The position numbers were made by a program, and so were the translations under genes. Shown here piece after piece: positions 1 to 8,312 of a stretch of 59,352 nucleotides of DNA (its first letter is position 1; the number at the start of each line of letters is the position of its first letter). Below the pieces are notes generated by a model that made no database searches, was not told the origin of the DNA, and saw only the letters and a program-made list of their open reading frames with translations. The DNA comes from Mesostigma viride (lineage: Eukaryota; Streptophyta; Mesostigmatophyceae; Mesostigmatales; Mesostigmataceae): assembly GCA_009746045.1 (NCBI GenBank), contig RPFO01000667.1, positions 4,574,862-4,634,213 of the forward strand. The letters run 5' to 3'.

Positions 1-1197
1 ATCCAGCCCGGCTTTTTCGACAAGCTCAACCACGACCGCATCCTGAGCTACGTGGTTTTTGGATCGCACGCCTCGCTTCTTGAACTGTGCAAGCAGCTCT
101 TCCACCAGGGTCGCTTCGTCGATGTCTTCCAGTCCAGGCGCCCATACGACTCCATCCTCACCGCCCCCCGCCCAATCTTGACTGCAGCTATACGCCCTCT
201 TCTCCCTCCTTGGACGCTCCATCGAGGAGCTCTGCATGGCCTCCCACGCCCCTCACCACCACCTTGACCGAATCCTCCATCCGCTCACTCCTTAAGGAGG
301 CCCTCGCGCAGCACCTGGCCCCCCTCGCTGCAGATGTGGCAGCTATGGGCACCACGTTGGCTGCTGAGCTCCCCCGGCTCCTCTCTACCATCGATCTCCA
401 CGGCCACCTCCACCCTCCTCGCCTCCTCCACCGTCACCATGCACCCCCACCTCCCGGACGCCATCACCGCCCGGCAGCTCCGCGACATTGACCAGCGCTT
501 CAAGGACAACGCCCATCGCCATGCATTCAATGAGTGCTTGCAAAACACCGCACGCCTCACCGCCCAGGTGGCCGGTGAAGGACATTGCCGCCAAGCCAGC
601 CCCCGCTGGCCTGGCTGGCGATGCTCCTCCCACCCAGACCTGGGCGGCCATGCTGAAGCAACACACCACCTCCACCACCTCCGCCGTCGCAGCACAGCTT
701 CAGCAGCAGACGCTCGACCTCCGCGAGGAGGCTGAGCTCGCCAAGCGCAGCGTTAACGTCATCGTCAAGAACAATTCGACATGGTGGAAGGTGAGAATTC
801 TGAGAAGCTTGCCTATGTACTAGGCGTTTGAGAGCTAAATCCTTGGTCGCATGGGCCTCCTTGGTGAGATAAAGCTGGTCGCCCACCGCCTTCCCCGCGC
901 GCGGGGTAAGGCAGGGGCGCCCCCGCTTCTTCTCATCTTTGAGAACCCGGCGGACAAGATTTCGTTTCTCAGACGCCGCAAGCGGCTCGAGAAGACTCAC
1001 TTCACCTTGGACGACGACTTGACCCTGGCGCAGCAACAACGGCGACGGGAGCGATGGCCGACCTACCTCCAGCTCCGGCAGACCGCGGCGGGGATTCAAG
1101 CCGGTGTACTGGAAGGGTGCGACCATCTACGTCGGCCACAAGCCCTGGCAAGCGATCCCCGCGGCCCCAGCACCTCCAGACGCCCCAGCTTAGGGAA
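1..1197 (+). pseudogene. LINE ORF1 relic (L1-like ORF1 protein)
   Basis: The reading frame wanders through all three forward frames, so this is a decayed gene whose start lies before the window. A helical, coiled-coil-like segment is seen at about 270-400 (SIRSLLKEALAQHLAPLAAD). Further on, 851-1080 gives a conserved-looking C-terminal block with PPLLLIFENPADKISFLRRR and a DDDLTLAQQQRRRERWPTY stretch. After one more frame change it ends with YWKGATIYVG and a stop at 1195-1197. That layout (coiled coil followed by a basic nucleic-acid-binding C-terminal domain) matches L1-type ORF1 proteins, which coat LINE RNA. It precedes other LINE remnants on the same strand. Assignment rests on pattern recognition without an alignment, so an unrelated retroelement gag-like protein remains possible. 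Confidence 0.5.
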
Positions 1198-1890
1198 ATA
1201 CAGCAGTGGTAGTGTAGAATAGTCAGGCCTAGCCACTGTGGCGCCTTGTACATGTAGTACGCCTACTACAGGCCCTATACCAGCTGATGCCTTAGCCATA
1301 AAAATTTAACCATGCATGTACATGTGTGCCTATGATGTGCCACACGCTGGCCAGATGATGCAGGTAGCTTTATTTATTTAGTTATGCTGTGCCCAGGCAG
1401 AGAGCTACTCTCTGCTGAGACGCCATGCCCTAGCTTCTGTATAGCCATGCTGATCTTCCACCCCGTGCCAGGGCCTCTTTGTGCTCTGAGAGATCACGGC
1501 GGTGCAGGCGCACTTGGTGCATCTAGAGCAGGTGTAGTTTACATCCTAAGTACCCTTGCAGGAAGTAAGCCCAGCATGTATAAAAGCCATATGCCCCTTC
1601 TCAGGGATAAGTGCTACATGTACTCTCAACGGAGTCATGTTCCTAATCGCCACAAATGGAGCCAATCCTTTCCCGGCGACAGAATGTTCTGCCTCCTCGA
1701 GTGGCAGGGGCTGTCGCCGCAGGAATGCGTCGAGGTCGATCCTCCACTTCCTCGCACAGCAACGGAAGCTCTTTGTGCCCTCGAGTGAGGGGGGGGGGGG
1801 GGGCGGCTATCGACTACCGCGACACGTCCTGCATGGCTCTACACTTATGACGAACCCCGCCAACGCCTGGTTATCTTGACCAGCTACTAC
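1198..1890. other. Non-coding stretch, LINE debris likely
   Basis: No convincing gene. It contains a run of about 14 G at 1789-1803. The forward open frame at 1384-1788 has no recognisable domain and reads like chance coding. It may be the 3' UTR of the ORF1-bearing element to its left or the 5' UTR of the one to its right. Confidence 0.4.
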
Positions 1891-2179
1891 CAGCGCAGCC
1901 TGGAGCCGCGGCGACATCAGCATGCAGAGCGCTCAGCGCCCCAGCCCCCGCGCAGCCGGCAGCCCCATCGGCTCCCTCCCTCTGCAAGGATGACATCCGC
2001 GCAGTGCTGGAGGAGCACGTGACCTGGCCGCTGTCCGAGAAGATGACATCGCTGAACACCATGCGCTCAACACCGGCGGTGGAGGCCCGGGTCTCCAATG
2101 TGGAAACCCGGGTCGTTCACAAGCTACAACCCCAGTTCACGGCGCTACACACGGCCGCGGCGCAGGCATCGGACTGAAC
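1891..2179 (+). pseudogene. Second LINE ORF1 N-terminal fragment
   Basis: An Ala/Pro-rich lead-in is followed by a helix-forming segment (DDIRAVLEEHVTWPLSEK, then VEARVSNVETRVV with heptad-like spacing), ending at the stop at 2177-2179. This resembles the coiled-coil part of the ORF1 relic at 270-400 and lies just upstream of a reverse transcriptase fragment on the same strand, so it is best read as the ORF1 coiled coil of the LINE-A copy or of a related element. Frame changes near 1900-1990 show decay. The C-terminal nucleic-acid-binding block is missing. Confidence 0.4.
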
Positions 2180-2253
2180 GCACGCTGCACTTGTCGCTCG
2201 CCTTAACCGACCAGGTGGAGGGCGCATGAAGTGCGGCGTGCTCATGAAGAAGC

Positions 2254-3323
2254 TTGAAGCCATCAGTGACCGCCCACACCGTCATGCGCCAGGCACGTGA
2301 TCGCTTTGCTAGCATTGCAGGCCGTGCCCCTGGCCTAGCGATCACGAACGAGCTTGGAGAAGGGCGGCCGACTAACAAGCAGAATTTACTAGCTGACCTC
2401 AGTTATGCCGACGACATCACGCTCATCGAGAAGCCGGAGTCTGCCCAACTTTGGCTGGACTGCCTCGCGCTCGAGGCTCGGGCGGTTCGTCTAGAAATCA
2501 GCCCCAAAACGGAGGCCCTGGCCCTCGCCGGGCATGGCAGGGCCCCCACCCACACTTCGCCTCTTAGACGATGCCGAGGTCAACTACCCTACTTCAGGCC
2601 GCTTCAAGCTGCTCGGCAGTTGGCTTCCCGACTGCGAGGATGACCTGACGAGACGGATCGGCATGGCGTGGGCGCAACTCCATGACCATGCACCGCCGCT
2701 GGTGGAGCAACCCCGCCCTACCCCGGATTGTCAAGCGTGACCTCTTCAAGGTCGTCATTCTGACGATCTTGACCTGCGGCGCCGAGACCTGGACTGTCAC
2801 TGACGCAGGAGCTGGATGGAGCAACAACTCGACGGCAACGTCACCAGGATGCTGCGCAAGGCCCTTAACATCCCCTTTGGTTTGCACATTAGTAATGAGG
2901 ATCTGTACGCTGATTTGCCCTATGTTTCCGACATTATTCGGCACAGGCGCCTGGGCCTAGCCGGGCACCTGGCCCGCACAGATCAGGTAGACACATCAGA
3001 TAGACTAGCTGGCACCAAGCCCGCCCATGCAGCCTGGGCGATATGTCCTCACCTGGCGTGCCCCCGGCCGCGCGCGGCAGGGCCGCCACCCGTGGACATT
3101 CCGTGATAGACTCGGCATGGACATGTGCTACACTAGACGTGACGGGCTCACACCCGGGCAGCCTCCTGGTTTGTCTGTAATATGGAGGCAGATGGTACGC
3201 AACGATAGATGGCAAGTAGTGATGAAGGAGACCACCCCCAAGTCTGTGGGGGCTCCGCGTGTGACCGCGTATGGCATTCATAGCGATTCGGGCCGCGGTG
3301 CCCACGTACACCCCTGTAACTAG
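2254..3323 (+). pseudogene. LINE-A ORF2, reverse transcriptase C-terminal half
   Basis: The frame opens inside the reverse transcriptase with ADLSYADDITLI, the YADD catalytic motif of non-LTR retrotransposons. It continues through a thumb-like region (LLGSWLPDCEDD, CGAETWT) and a C-terminal region (RRLGLAGHLARTDQVDTSD), ending with [13 protein letters not shown] and a stop at 3321-3323. At least three frameshifts (near 2530, 2680 and 3080) break it. The endonuclease and the N-terminal half of the RT are absent, as expected of 5'-truncated LINE insertions. The copy at 15283-16395 on the minus strand is the same family with a more intact frame, which confirms the reading. Confidence 0.85.
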
Positions 3324-3428
3324 GACCTAGATAGCTTACACCATCCATTCCATCCCATGTTCCCCTCCCACTGAGGACTTATGCTCACGTGACGCAGTCA
3401 CGTGTCTATTAATTAATTAATTAATTAA
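3324..3428 (+). repeat. LINE-A 3' UTR with terminal hairpin and TTAA tail
   Basis: About 60 bp of UTR leads to a perfect stem-loop at 3386-3404 (CACGTGAC, loop GCA, GTCACGTG) and then a tail of TTAA units. The same UTR, hairpin and tail recur at 6541-6627 (plus) and 15283-15375 (minus). A conserved hairpin directly before a short-repeat tail is what would be expected of a recognition site for the element's own reverse transcriptase; that role is inferred. Confidence 0.75.
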
Positions 3429-3515
3429 CCTCCCAACGGAGTCATGTTATAATTTAATTTAATACCTAGCCTATCGTGGAATTCATAGCGATTCGGGCCG
3501 TGGTGCCCACAACCC
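3429..3515 (+). repeat. Junction of LINE-C tail and LINE-A scrap
   Basis: The first part (CTCCCAACGGAGTCATG then TTTAA units) matches the LINE-C 3' end seen in reverse at 5440-5480 and 16540-16590. It is followed by about 40 bp of LINE-A ORF2 end (compare 6497-6531), which is cut at the TTAA where the element at 3516 begins. Confidence 0.6.
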
Positions 3516-5431
3516 TTAAGGGGACTCGGCGCGGCGAATATTTTCCGCGCCAAAAAAATTCCGCGGTACCCTCCGTACCGTGAAAAGTGGGTGCACGGTG
3601 CGCGCACCCCTTGCGGAAGTGGCCATGGTGACTGCTTTTAGACGAAACGTGACAAATCTGGCTCGCGGAAAGCAGAAAAAATGCTCGATTCTTGGAGAAA
3701 ATTAGTTACTGGTTCTAATTTATGGTGGGATAGTTGCGATCTATAATGTCGCGGGCTCTTTTTCTTTACCATCGGCAGGGGGGGTCCGGCCTGAATTTCT
3801 GTCGGGATGAATGAAGTATAATGGATGCCTGCAGGTGTGATTGTCGATTGTTGCCAGTTTTGATGGTCCTAATGGAAGCTAGTTTAATGATGTTTCTAAA
3901 GCCGTAAAAATTCCCGCTGCTATCTTTACCTTTCCCGTCATTTTGCGGTAAGATAACATTAGGCCTGCGCGATGCGCGCCCGACCTCTCCATGAAAGGGT
4001 CTTTCTTGTGCGCGTGGGCACGAATAAATGCCCGTTATGGTACGTTCTTGTATTAAACGTCCTAAGATAGCGCTTTCCTGCTTTCTTAGCTCGTTGAGCG
4101 TAAGCTTTTTGCCTTCTTTCCGGCCAGATGCAGCCATGAACTTGCGGGTCCTGGCGCTGCATCGCTAGATTCCAGGATGTTTTTTAGCAAGTTCGTCTGT
4201 GACGTGGCTGGCTCGCTGCAGCGCGTGGCCCACAACCTGTCGGGAAGGTGTAATGCTTTTATTTCCATGCTTCTCTGAAATTTCTTTTGCTTTATAGACA
4301 GTTGTGTTCGAGGAAATTCACGCGGGACCTCTTCCTAAGCAGCGGCATCATTTTCCCCAGACACTGACGAGCTGGCACCTGTCTCCTAAAGAAAGTGGCT
4401 CGTGCTTGTTAGAAAGGAGGCAGTGTGCATTTTGCGGGACACAATGCTTTGGTGGCACATGCGTCAGGTAGGTTGTTCCAATGGTCTCTTCACCTTTCCC
4501 ACTGAGTAAATGATAGCCTTTGTCATGCTAACCAGAGCAGCTAGCCACAGGTTGGCTCGATAAAAAGTCAGCTTATTTTCTCTTTATATACTGCGTGTGT
4601 GGACCTCCACATGTCCGGCTTGTTGGGCATTTTGGAACAGGGTTTTTAATGTGTTGTTGGGTGGAACAACTTGGTTGTTGGCACAAAATCACACATTATT
4701 AGCCTGAGATAGGCATGACATATGCTGCTCAGGCGTGTCGTCCTACCAGCCTTGTTGTTAAGGGTAGACTCACAAGGCTGGCTGTGCCGATGGAGGGGTG
4801 GGGCGTATGACGCTCCGGACATCCTCCTCACACTCCGTGATCAAAGTGGGCATGTTTTTGGGTGTCTAGGGTAGCAAAACAGATGTCATTTTGGCTCAGC
4901 ACTAGCTCAATTCTCTTTTAGCGTCTACCCAGGTGGCATCACAGGAAAATCAATAACTTGAGCTACGCTTGTCAGAATGAGCTCAAACTTTGGGGTTGTG
5001 TTTCCCCCCACTCAGTGGAATATCGCATGTATGGATGACCCAATCTGATGTGTTAATGATTTGATTTATTTTTTTTGGCTCAAAAAAGTACCCATTTTGC
5101 GGGAAAATTAATAACTCAAACAAATGTGACCATTTTGGCCATGTAAATAGCCCAGCTTTTAAAAAAGTGGGGGAACTTTGCAGGTATCTATGGGCAGGTC
5201 ATTTAGACAAGTGGTTTGTCTTGGGCAAAATATCTCATAAATAGCGTCTTTTTCTATTTTTAGCTCGCCACCGGTGCGTGGTTGGGGGTAGTACCCCCAA
5301 CAAGTGGTGGTATGAATGTCCAAACATCATATTTATGGTACCCAATCATCACTAGATGGTTCCCATGTGCATTGGAACTGATACTCACTAAAGTCTGTTT
5401 TTCAGGCTTTTGGACGTGCGAGTCCCCTAAA
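3516..5431 (+). mobile_element. TTAA-target non-autonomous DNA element, copy 1
   Basis: Begins after TTAA (3516-3519) with GGGGACTCG and ends with the inverse, CGAGTCCCC, followed by TAAA at 5428-5431, a one-base variant of TTAA. A subterminal inverted repeat near 3536-3566 surrounds CGCGCC. Near the other end, GCGTCTTTTTCTATTTTTAG (from about 5245) and the hairpin GGGGGTAGTACCCCC (5284-5298) also occur in the other copies. No transposase is encoded. A TTAA target is typical of piggyBac-type transposons, but the element cannot be assigned to that group without a transposase. A decayed version of a peptide shared by all copies (LSMKGSFLCAWAR) lies at about 3985-4025. Confidence 0.7.
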
Positions 5432-5568
5432 AATTAAGTTAAATTATAACATGACTTCGTTGGAAGATCATGTAGCACATATATTCCCTTGCTGGATGGA
5501 TGGAGGTGGGCGAAGCCGCGAAACTGAACTAAGCTAACTCTAAGCTAATCTAATCTAGAAAACCCTAG
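5432..5568 (-). repeat. LINE-C 3' end fragment
   Basis: Matches the 3' UTR of the LINE-C copy at 16545-16668: both share ATCATGTAGCACATAT, a GATGGATGG-like block and the region where the stop codon falls, in the same orientation. Only the last 130 or so bp are present. It abuts the right end of the TTAA element and a TTAA-repeat tail at 5571-5599. Confidence 0.6.
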
Positions 5569-6310
5569 TAATTAATTAATTAATTAATTAATTAATTAGA
5601 CTCGTGCTCCCGTTGGGGAGTCACGGAGCATTAACCCCGATGGATGGATGGATGGATGGATGGATGGATGGATGGATGGATGGATGGATGGATGGATGGA
5701 TGGATGGATGGATGGATGGATGGATGGATGGATGGATGGATGGATGGATGGATGGATGGATGGATGGATGGATGGATGGATGGATGGATGGATGGATGGA
5801 TGGATGGATGGATGGATGGATGGATGGATGGATGGATGGATGGATGGATGGATGGATGGATGGATGGATGGATGGATGGATGGATGGATGGATGGATGGA
5901 TGGATGGATGGATGGATGGATGGATGGATGGATGGATGGATGGATGGATGGATGGATGGATGGATGGATGGATGGATGGATGGATGGATGGATGGATGGA
6001 TGGATGGATGGATGGATGGATGGATGGATGGATGGATGGATGGATGGATGGATGGATGGATGGATGGATGGATGGATGGATGGATGGATGGATGGATGGA
6101 TGGATGGATGGATGGATGATGGGGACACACAATCCTACCGGTCTAATCTATCTACACCATCACGCCAACTCTATTATTCTAAGCTCTCTACCCTAGGGGT
6201 CCTGTCTAGCGTGCTTCCCGCGTGTTTGCAAACGCGGGCGCTTCCCCGCGAGAGGGGGCTTGTTGTCCTCTATGACTTGGGCCCACTTGGCCTTGTCCAT
6301 CATCTTGTGT
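5569..6310 (-). mobile_element. LINE-B 3' end, 5'-truncated copy
   Basis: Read on the minus strand, 6310-6193 encodes the end of ORF2 ([14 protein letters not shown] ... RGKHARQDP, stop). Then follow a UTR of about 70 bp, the very long ATCC repeat, and a terminal block with an inverted repeat (TGCTCC ... GGAGCA, 5608-5633) and an AATT/TTAA tail to 5569. The same terminal block occurs at 32172-32230 (minus) and 16430-16525 (plus). The copy is joined back-to-back at 6310 with a plus-strand LINE-A end. Confidence 0.75.
5640..6119. repeat. Perfect (GGAT)n microsatellite, about 120 units
   Basis: About 480 bp of uninterrupted GGAT (ATCC on the other strand). It lies inside the LINE-B 3' UTR, where the sibling copies carry only a handful of units (16480-16491; 32212-32230). 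A four-base unit without stops reads open in all six frames (MDGW or HPSI), so the long open frames here are artefacts. Confidence 0.97.
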
Positions 6311-6623
6311 CGTGGACTTTTCGTGATAGACTCGGCATGGACATGTGCTACACTAGACGTGACGGGTTCACACCCGGGCAGCCTCCTGGTTTGTCTGTAA
6401 TATGGAGGCAGATGGTACGCAACGATAGATGGCAAGTAGTGATGAAGGAGACCACCCCCAAGTCTGTGGGGGCTCCGCGTGTGACCGCGTATGGCATTCA
6501 TAGCGATTCGGGCCGCGGTGCCCACACCCCTGTAACTAGGACCTAGATGGCCTACACCATCCATTCCATCCCATGTTCCCCTCCCACTGAGGACTTATGC
6601 TCACGTGACGCAGTCACGTGTCT
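6311..6623 (+). pseudogene. LINE-A ORF2 C-terminus and 3' UTR, truncated copy
   Basis: Nearly base-for-base the same as 3098-3405: it encodes [28 protein letters not shown] and DSGRGAH, then the stop, UTR and hairpin (6602-6620). Everything upstream is missing, so this is a strongly 5'-truncated insertion. Its 5' edge is joined directly to the truncated 5' edge of the minus-strand LINE-B piece. Confidence 0.85.
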
Positions 6624-6705
6624 ATTAATTAATTCGTGAGGCTTATTAATTCGTGAGGCCTATTAATGAATTCGTGAGGCCTATTAATTAATTCGTGAGG
6701 CCTTC
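6624..6705 (+). repeat. Short tandem array at a LINE-LINE junction
   Basis: About four units of TATTAATTAAT followed by TCGTGAGGC, each slightly different, sit between the LINE-A tail and the first LINE-B coding bases. One half of each unit looks like LINE-A tail sequence and the other like the truncated 5' edge of LINE-B. Confidence 0.8.
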
Positions 6706-6830
6706 TTCAGCGCCCTCGAGGAGGAGGAGGCCAACATCCCAGCTCGGCACTTCCTGGTTATGCTGCTCGACGCCAACGCCACGCTGCCATGCAGTTCGGG
6801 CACTGGGGGCGCTCAGCACTCCCCAACCAA
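6706..6830 (+). pseudogene. LINE-B endonuclease domain, left piece
   Basis: Open in one frame and encoding ALEEEEANIPARHFLVMLLD followed by ANATLPCSSG. The LDANA segment corresponds to the GDFNA/GDLNA metal-binding motif of APE-type LINE endonucleases, which nick the target DNA to prime reverse transcription. The frame continues exactly at 12578 after the copia insertion. The endonuclease N-terminus is missing (5' truncation at about 6700). Confidence 0.65.
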
Positions 6831-7331
6831 AGTTGCAATCTGTTGCTTGACCGAAATGCGTGTATAAACTGGTGCATGCATAATGGAATGTAAATCTGTG
6901 AAACAATACTCACAATTGCTGCACACAGCTTGTGTACATGACCATGGTGGCAGTATAGCCAAGCTGATGCATTATAACTAGTGGTCGCGCTGACTGTTGA
7001 GCACTGACTGTCGGTCAGGCTGTTGAAGTCGTGCCAAGGATTGATGAGATAAAACACCCCTTCAGCGGGCAGACGAATACGGCAATATTCCCTGCTAATG
7101 GATATTTGTAAATGGTTCTAGAAGCGTCTAGAAGCATTGTGCAACGCTGGCGTAACGCTAGTTCAGTGTGCCTCTTGGAAATCGCTAATGCACATGAAAT
7201 GTGATTGGTGCAATGACGATAAGGCCTATCGCAATCTTGGGGTTGCACACATGACTTGTAACCATATAAATTGATAATAAACCCAGGCACCTAGTGCCGC
7301 ATTCTTGCAAGCATCATTCTCAATCTCAACT
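6831..7331 (+). repeat. Copia 5' LTR
   Basis: 501 bp starting AGTTGCAATC and ending TCAATCTCAACT. It pairs with 12072-12572 at a constant offset of 5241 bp and I saw no difference between them. A TATAAA-type box is at about 7265, followed by AATAAA at 7277, which could serve promotion and polyadenylation. No obvious TGG-type primer-binding site follows the LTR. Confidence 0.93.
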
Positions 7332-7355
7332 CGTACTCAAAAGCTGCTATTTACA

Positions 7356-8312
7356 ATGGCTCGCGGTTCCCGTTCCGACACGGACGCCATTCAGTTGACT
7401 GGCGATGGTGCCGATGCTTACAAGGAGCTGCGACAGCACGAACTGGTGGTTCGCATGCTGCCAGAGCCGTTGGCCGACAAGGCTACGGACAAGGAAAACC
7501 GTGACTTTGTCTGGGCAATCAAGGCCTGGGAGGAGAAAGTCCGCACGGTAGTGAAGACTCCCGCGCAGATTTTTCGGATCTTGCGGGGGGCTCCACTGGC
7601 CAGCAAAGGGCCGCAGGCGGTGCGGGACCTGATTCGGATCGCCCAGGAGAAGGCATGGGACTGGAATCAGTTCCTTGAGCGGCTCACTGAGCTTCTCGCG
7701 CCGACAGGGCTGGTGAAGTCCATCAAGGACGTCATGCAGATTCTGACGTTCGAAGTGTCCGGTGACACTGCCAAGGCCACGCTGGCCTTCGAGCGGATGC
7801 TCGAAGAAACCAATCTAAAATTTGCTGATGATTTTTCGGTGGTCCTGTTCTTGGGCAAGGCCCTTGGCAGCGGTGCTATGTCAGAAAGCACCGTGCAGAG
7901 TCTGGCGTCCGTCCTGACCAAGGAGAAGCTGGCGAGCAAGGCTGCTGCTTTCGCCTGCATCCGCGAGATCATGGCGCTCGGTGGCGCTGCTCAGGAGCTG
8001 GCCGGCAAGGGTGCCGTGAAGCCGACGCCAGCAGTCAATGCCGATGGCCCTGCCATCAGGGCCGTTTTTGGCGCCGGTGACGGGCGCCTGAAGTGTCCTC
8101 GCTGCCAGGGGACTGGTCACACCCGCGAGACCTGCAAGGCCAACAAGGCTTTCCCGTTGGGGACGAACCTGTGTGGCAAGTGCCATAAGCCAGGGCACAA
8201 GGCCCGGTTTTGCAAGTCGCGGACTGCTGCCAACCAGGCGGACAATGTTGGCAAGGCTGGGCCTATTAGGCGCCAGCGGTTCACGTGGGTGCGCAATGCT
8301 CAGGAAAACTGA
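7356..8312 (+). CDS. Copia Gag with two zinc knuckles
   Basis: 318 residues from the ATG at 7356; the open frame continues upstream to 7305 but lies partly in the LTR there, so the internal ATG is preferred. The N-terminal two thirds are helix-rich, as in copia capsids, with a UBN2/gag-like segment around FERMLEETNLKFADDFSVV. Near the C-terminus two perfect CX2CX4HX4C knuckles occur: CPRCQGTGHTRETC and CGKCHKPGHKARFC. These package the element RNA into virus-like particles in this family. The frame overlaps pol by 28 bp (8285-8312), pol being in the -1 frame. This suggests that ribosomal frameshifting or re-initiation makes the polyprotein; no classic slippery site was confirmed. Confidence 0.9.
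   Translation: MARGSRSDTDAIQLTGDGADAYKELRQHELVVRMLPEPLADKATDKENRDFVWAIKAWEEKVRTVVKTPAQIFRILRGAPLASKGPQAVRDLIRIAQEKAWDWNQFLERLTELLAPTGLVKSIKDVMQILTFEVSGDTAKATLAFERMLEETNLKFADDFSVVLFLGKALGSGAMSESTVQSLASVLTKEKLASKAAAFACIREIMALGGAAQELAGKGAVKPTPAVNADGPAIRAVFGAGDGRLKCPRCQGTGHTRETCKANKAFPLGTNLCGKCHKPGHKARFCKSRTAANQADNVGKAGPIRRQRFTWVRNAQEN

Noticed and set aside
1384-1850. Overlapping forward frames of 64-134 codons
   Set aside because: No domain, no homologous copy elsewhere in the window, and a G-run interrupts them.
3766-4162. 123- and 67-codon minus-strand frames in TTAA element copy 1
   Set aside because: They run against the sense strand on which the peptide shared among copies is found, and they are not kept in the other copies.
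5596-6546. Long open frames on both strands encoding MDGW or HPSI repeats
   Set aside because: They are produced by the stop-free GGAT repeat, which reads open in every frame. No start context or codon pattern supports a protein.
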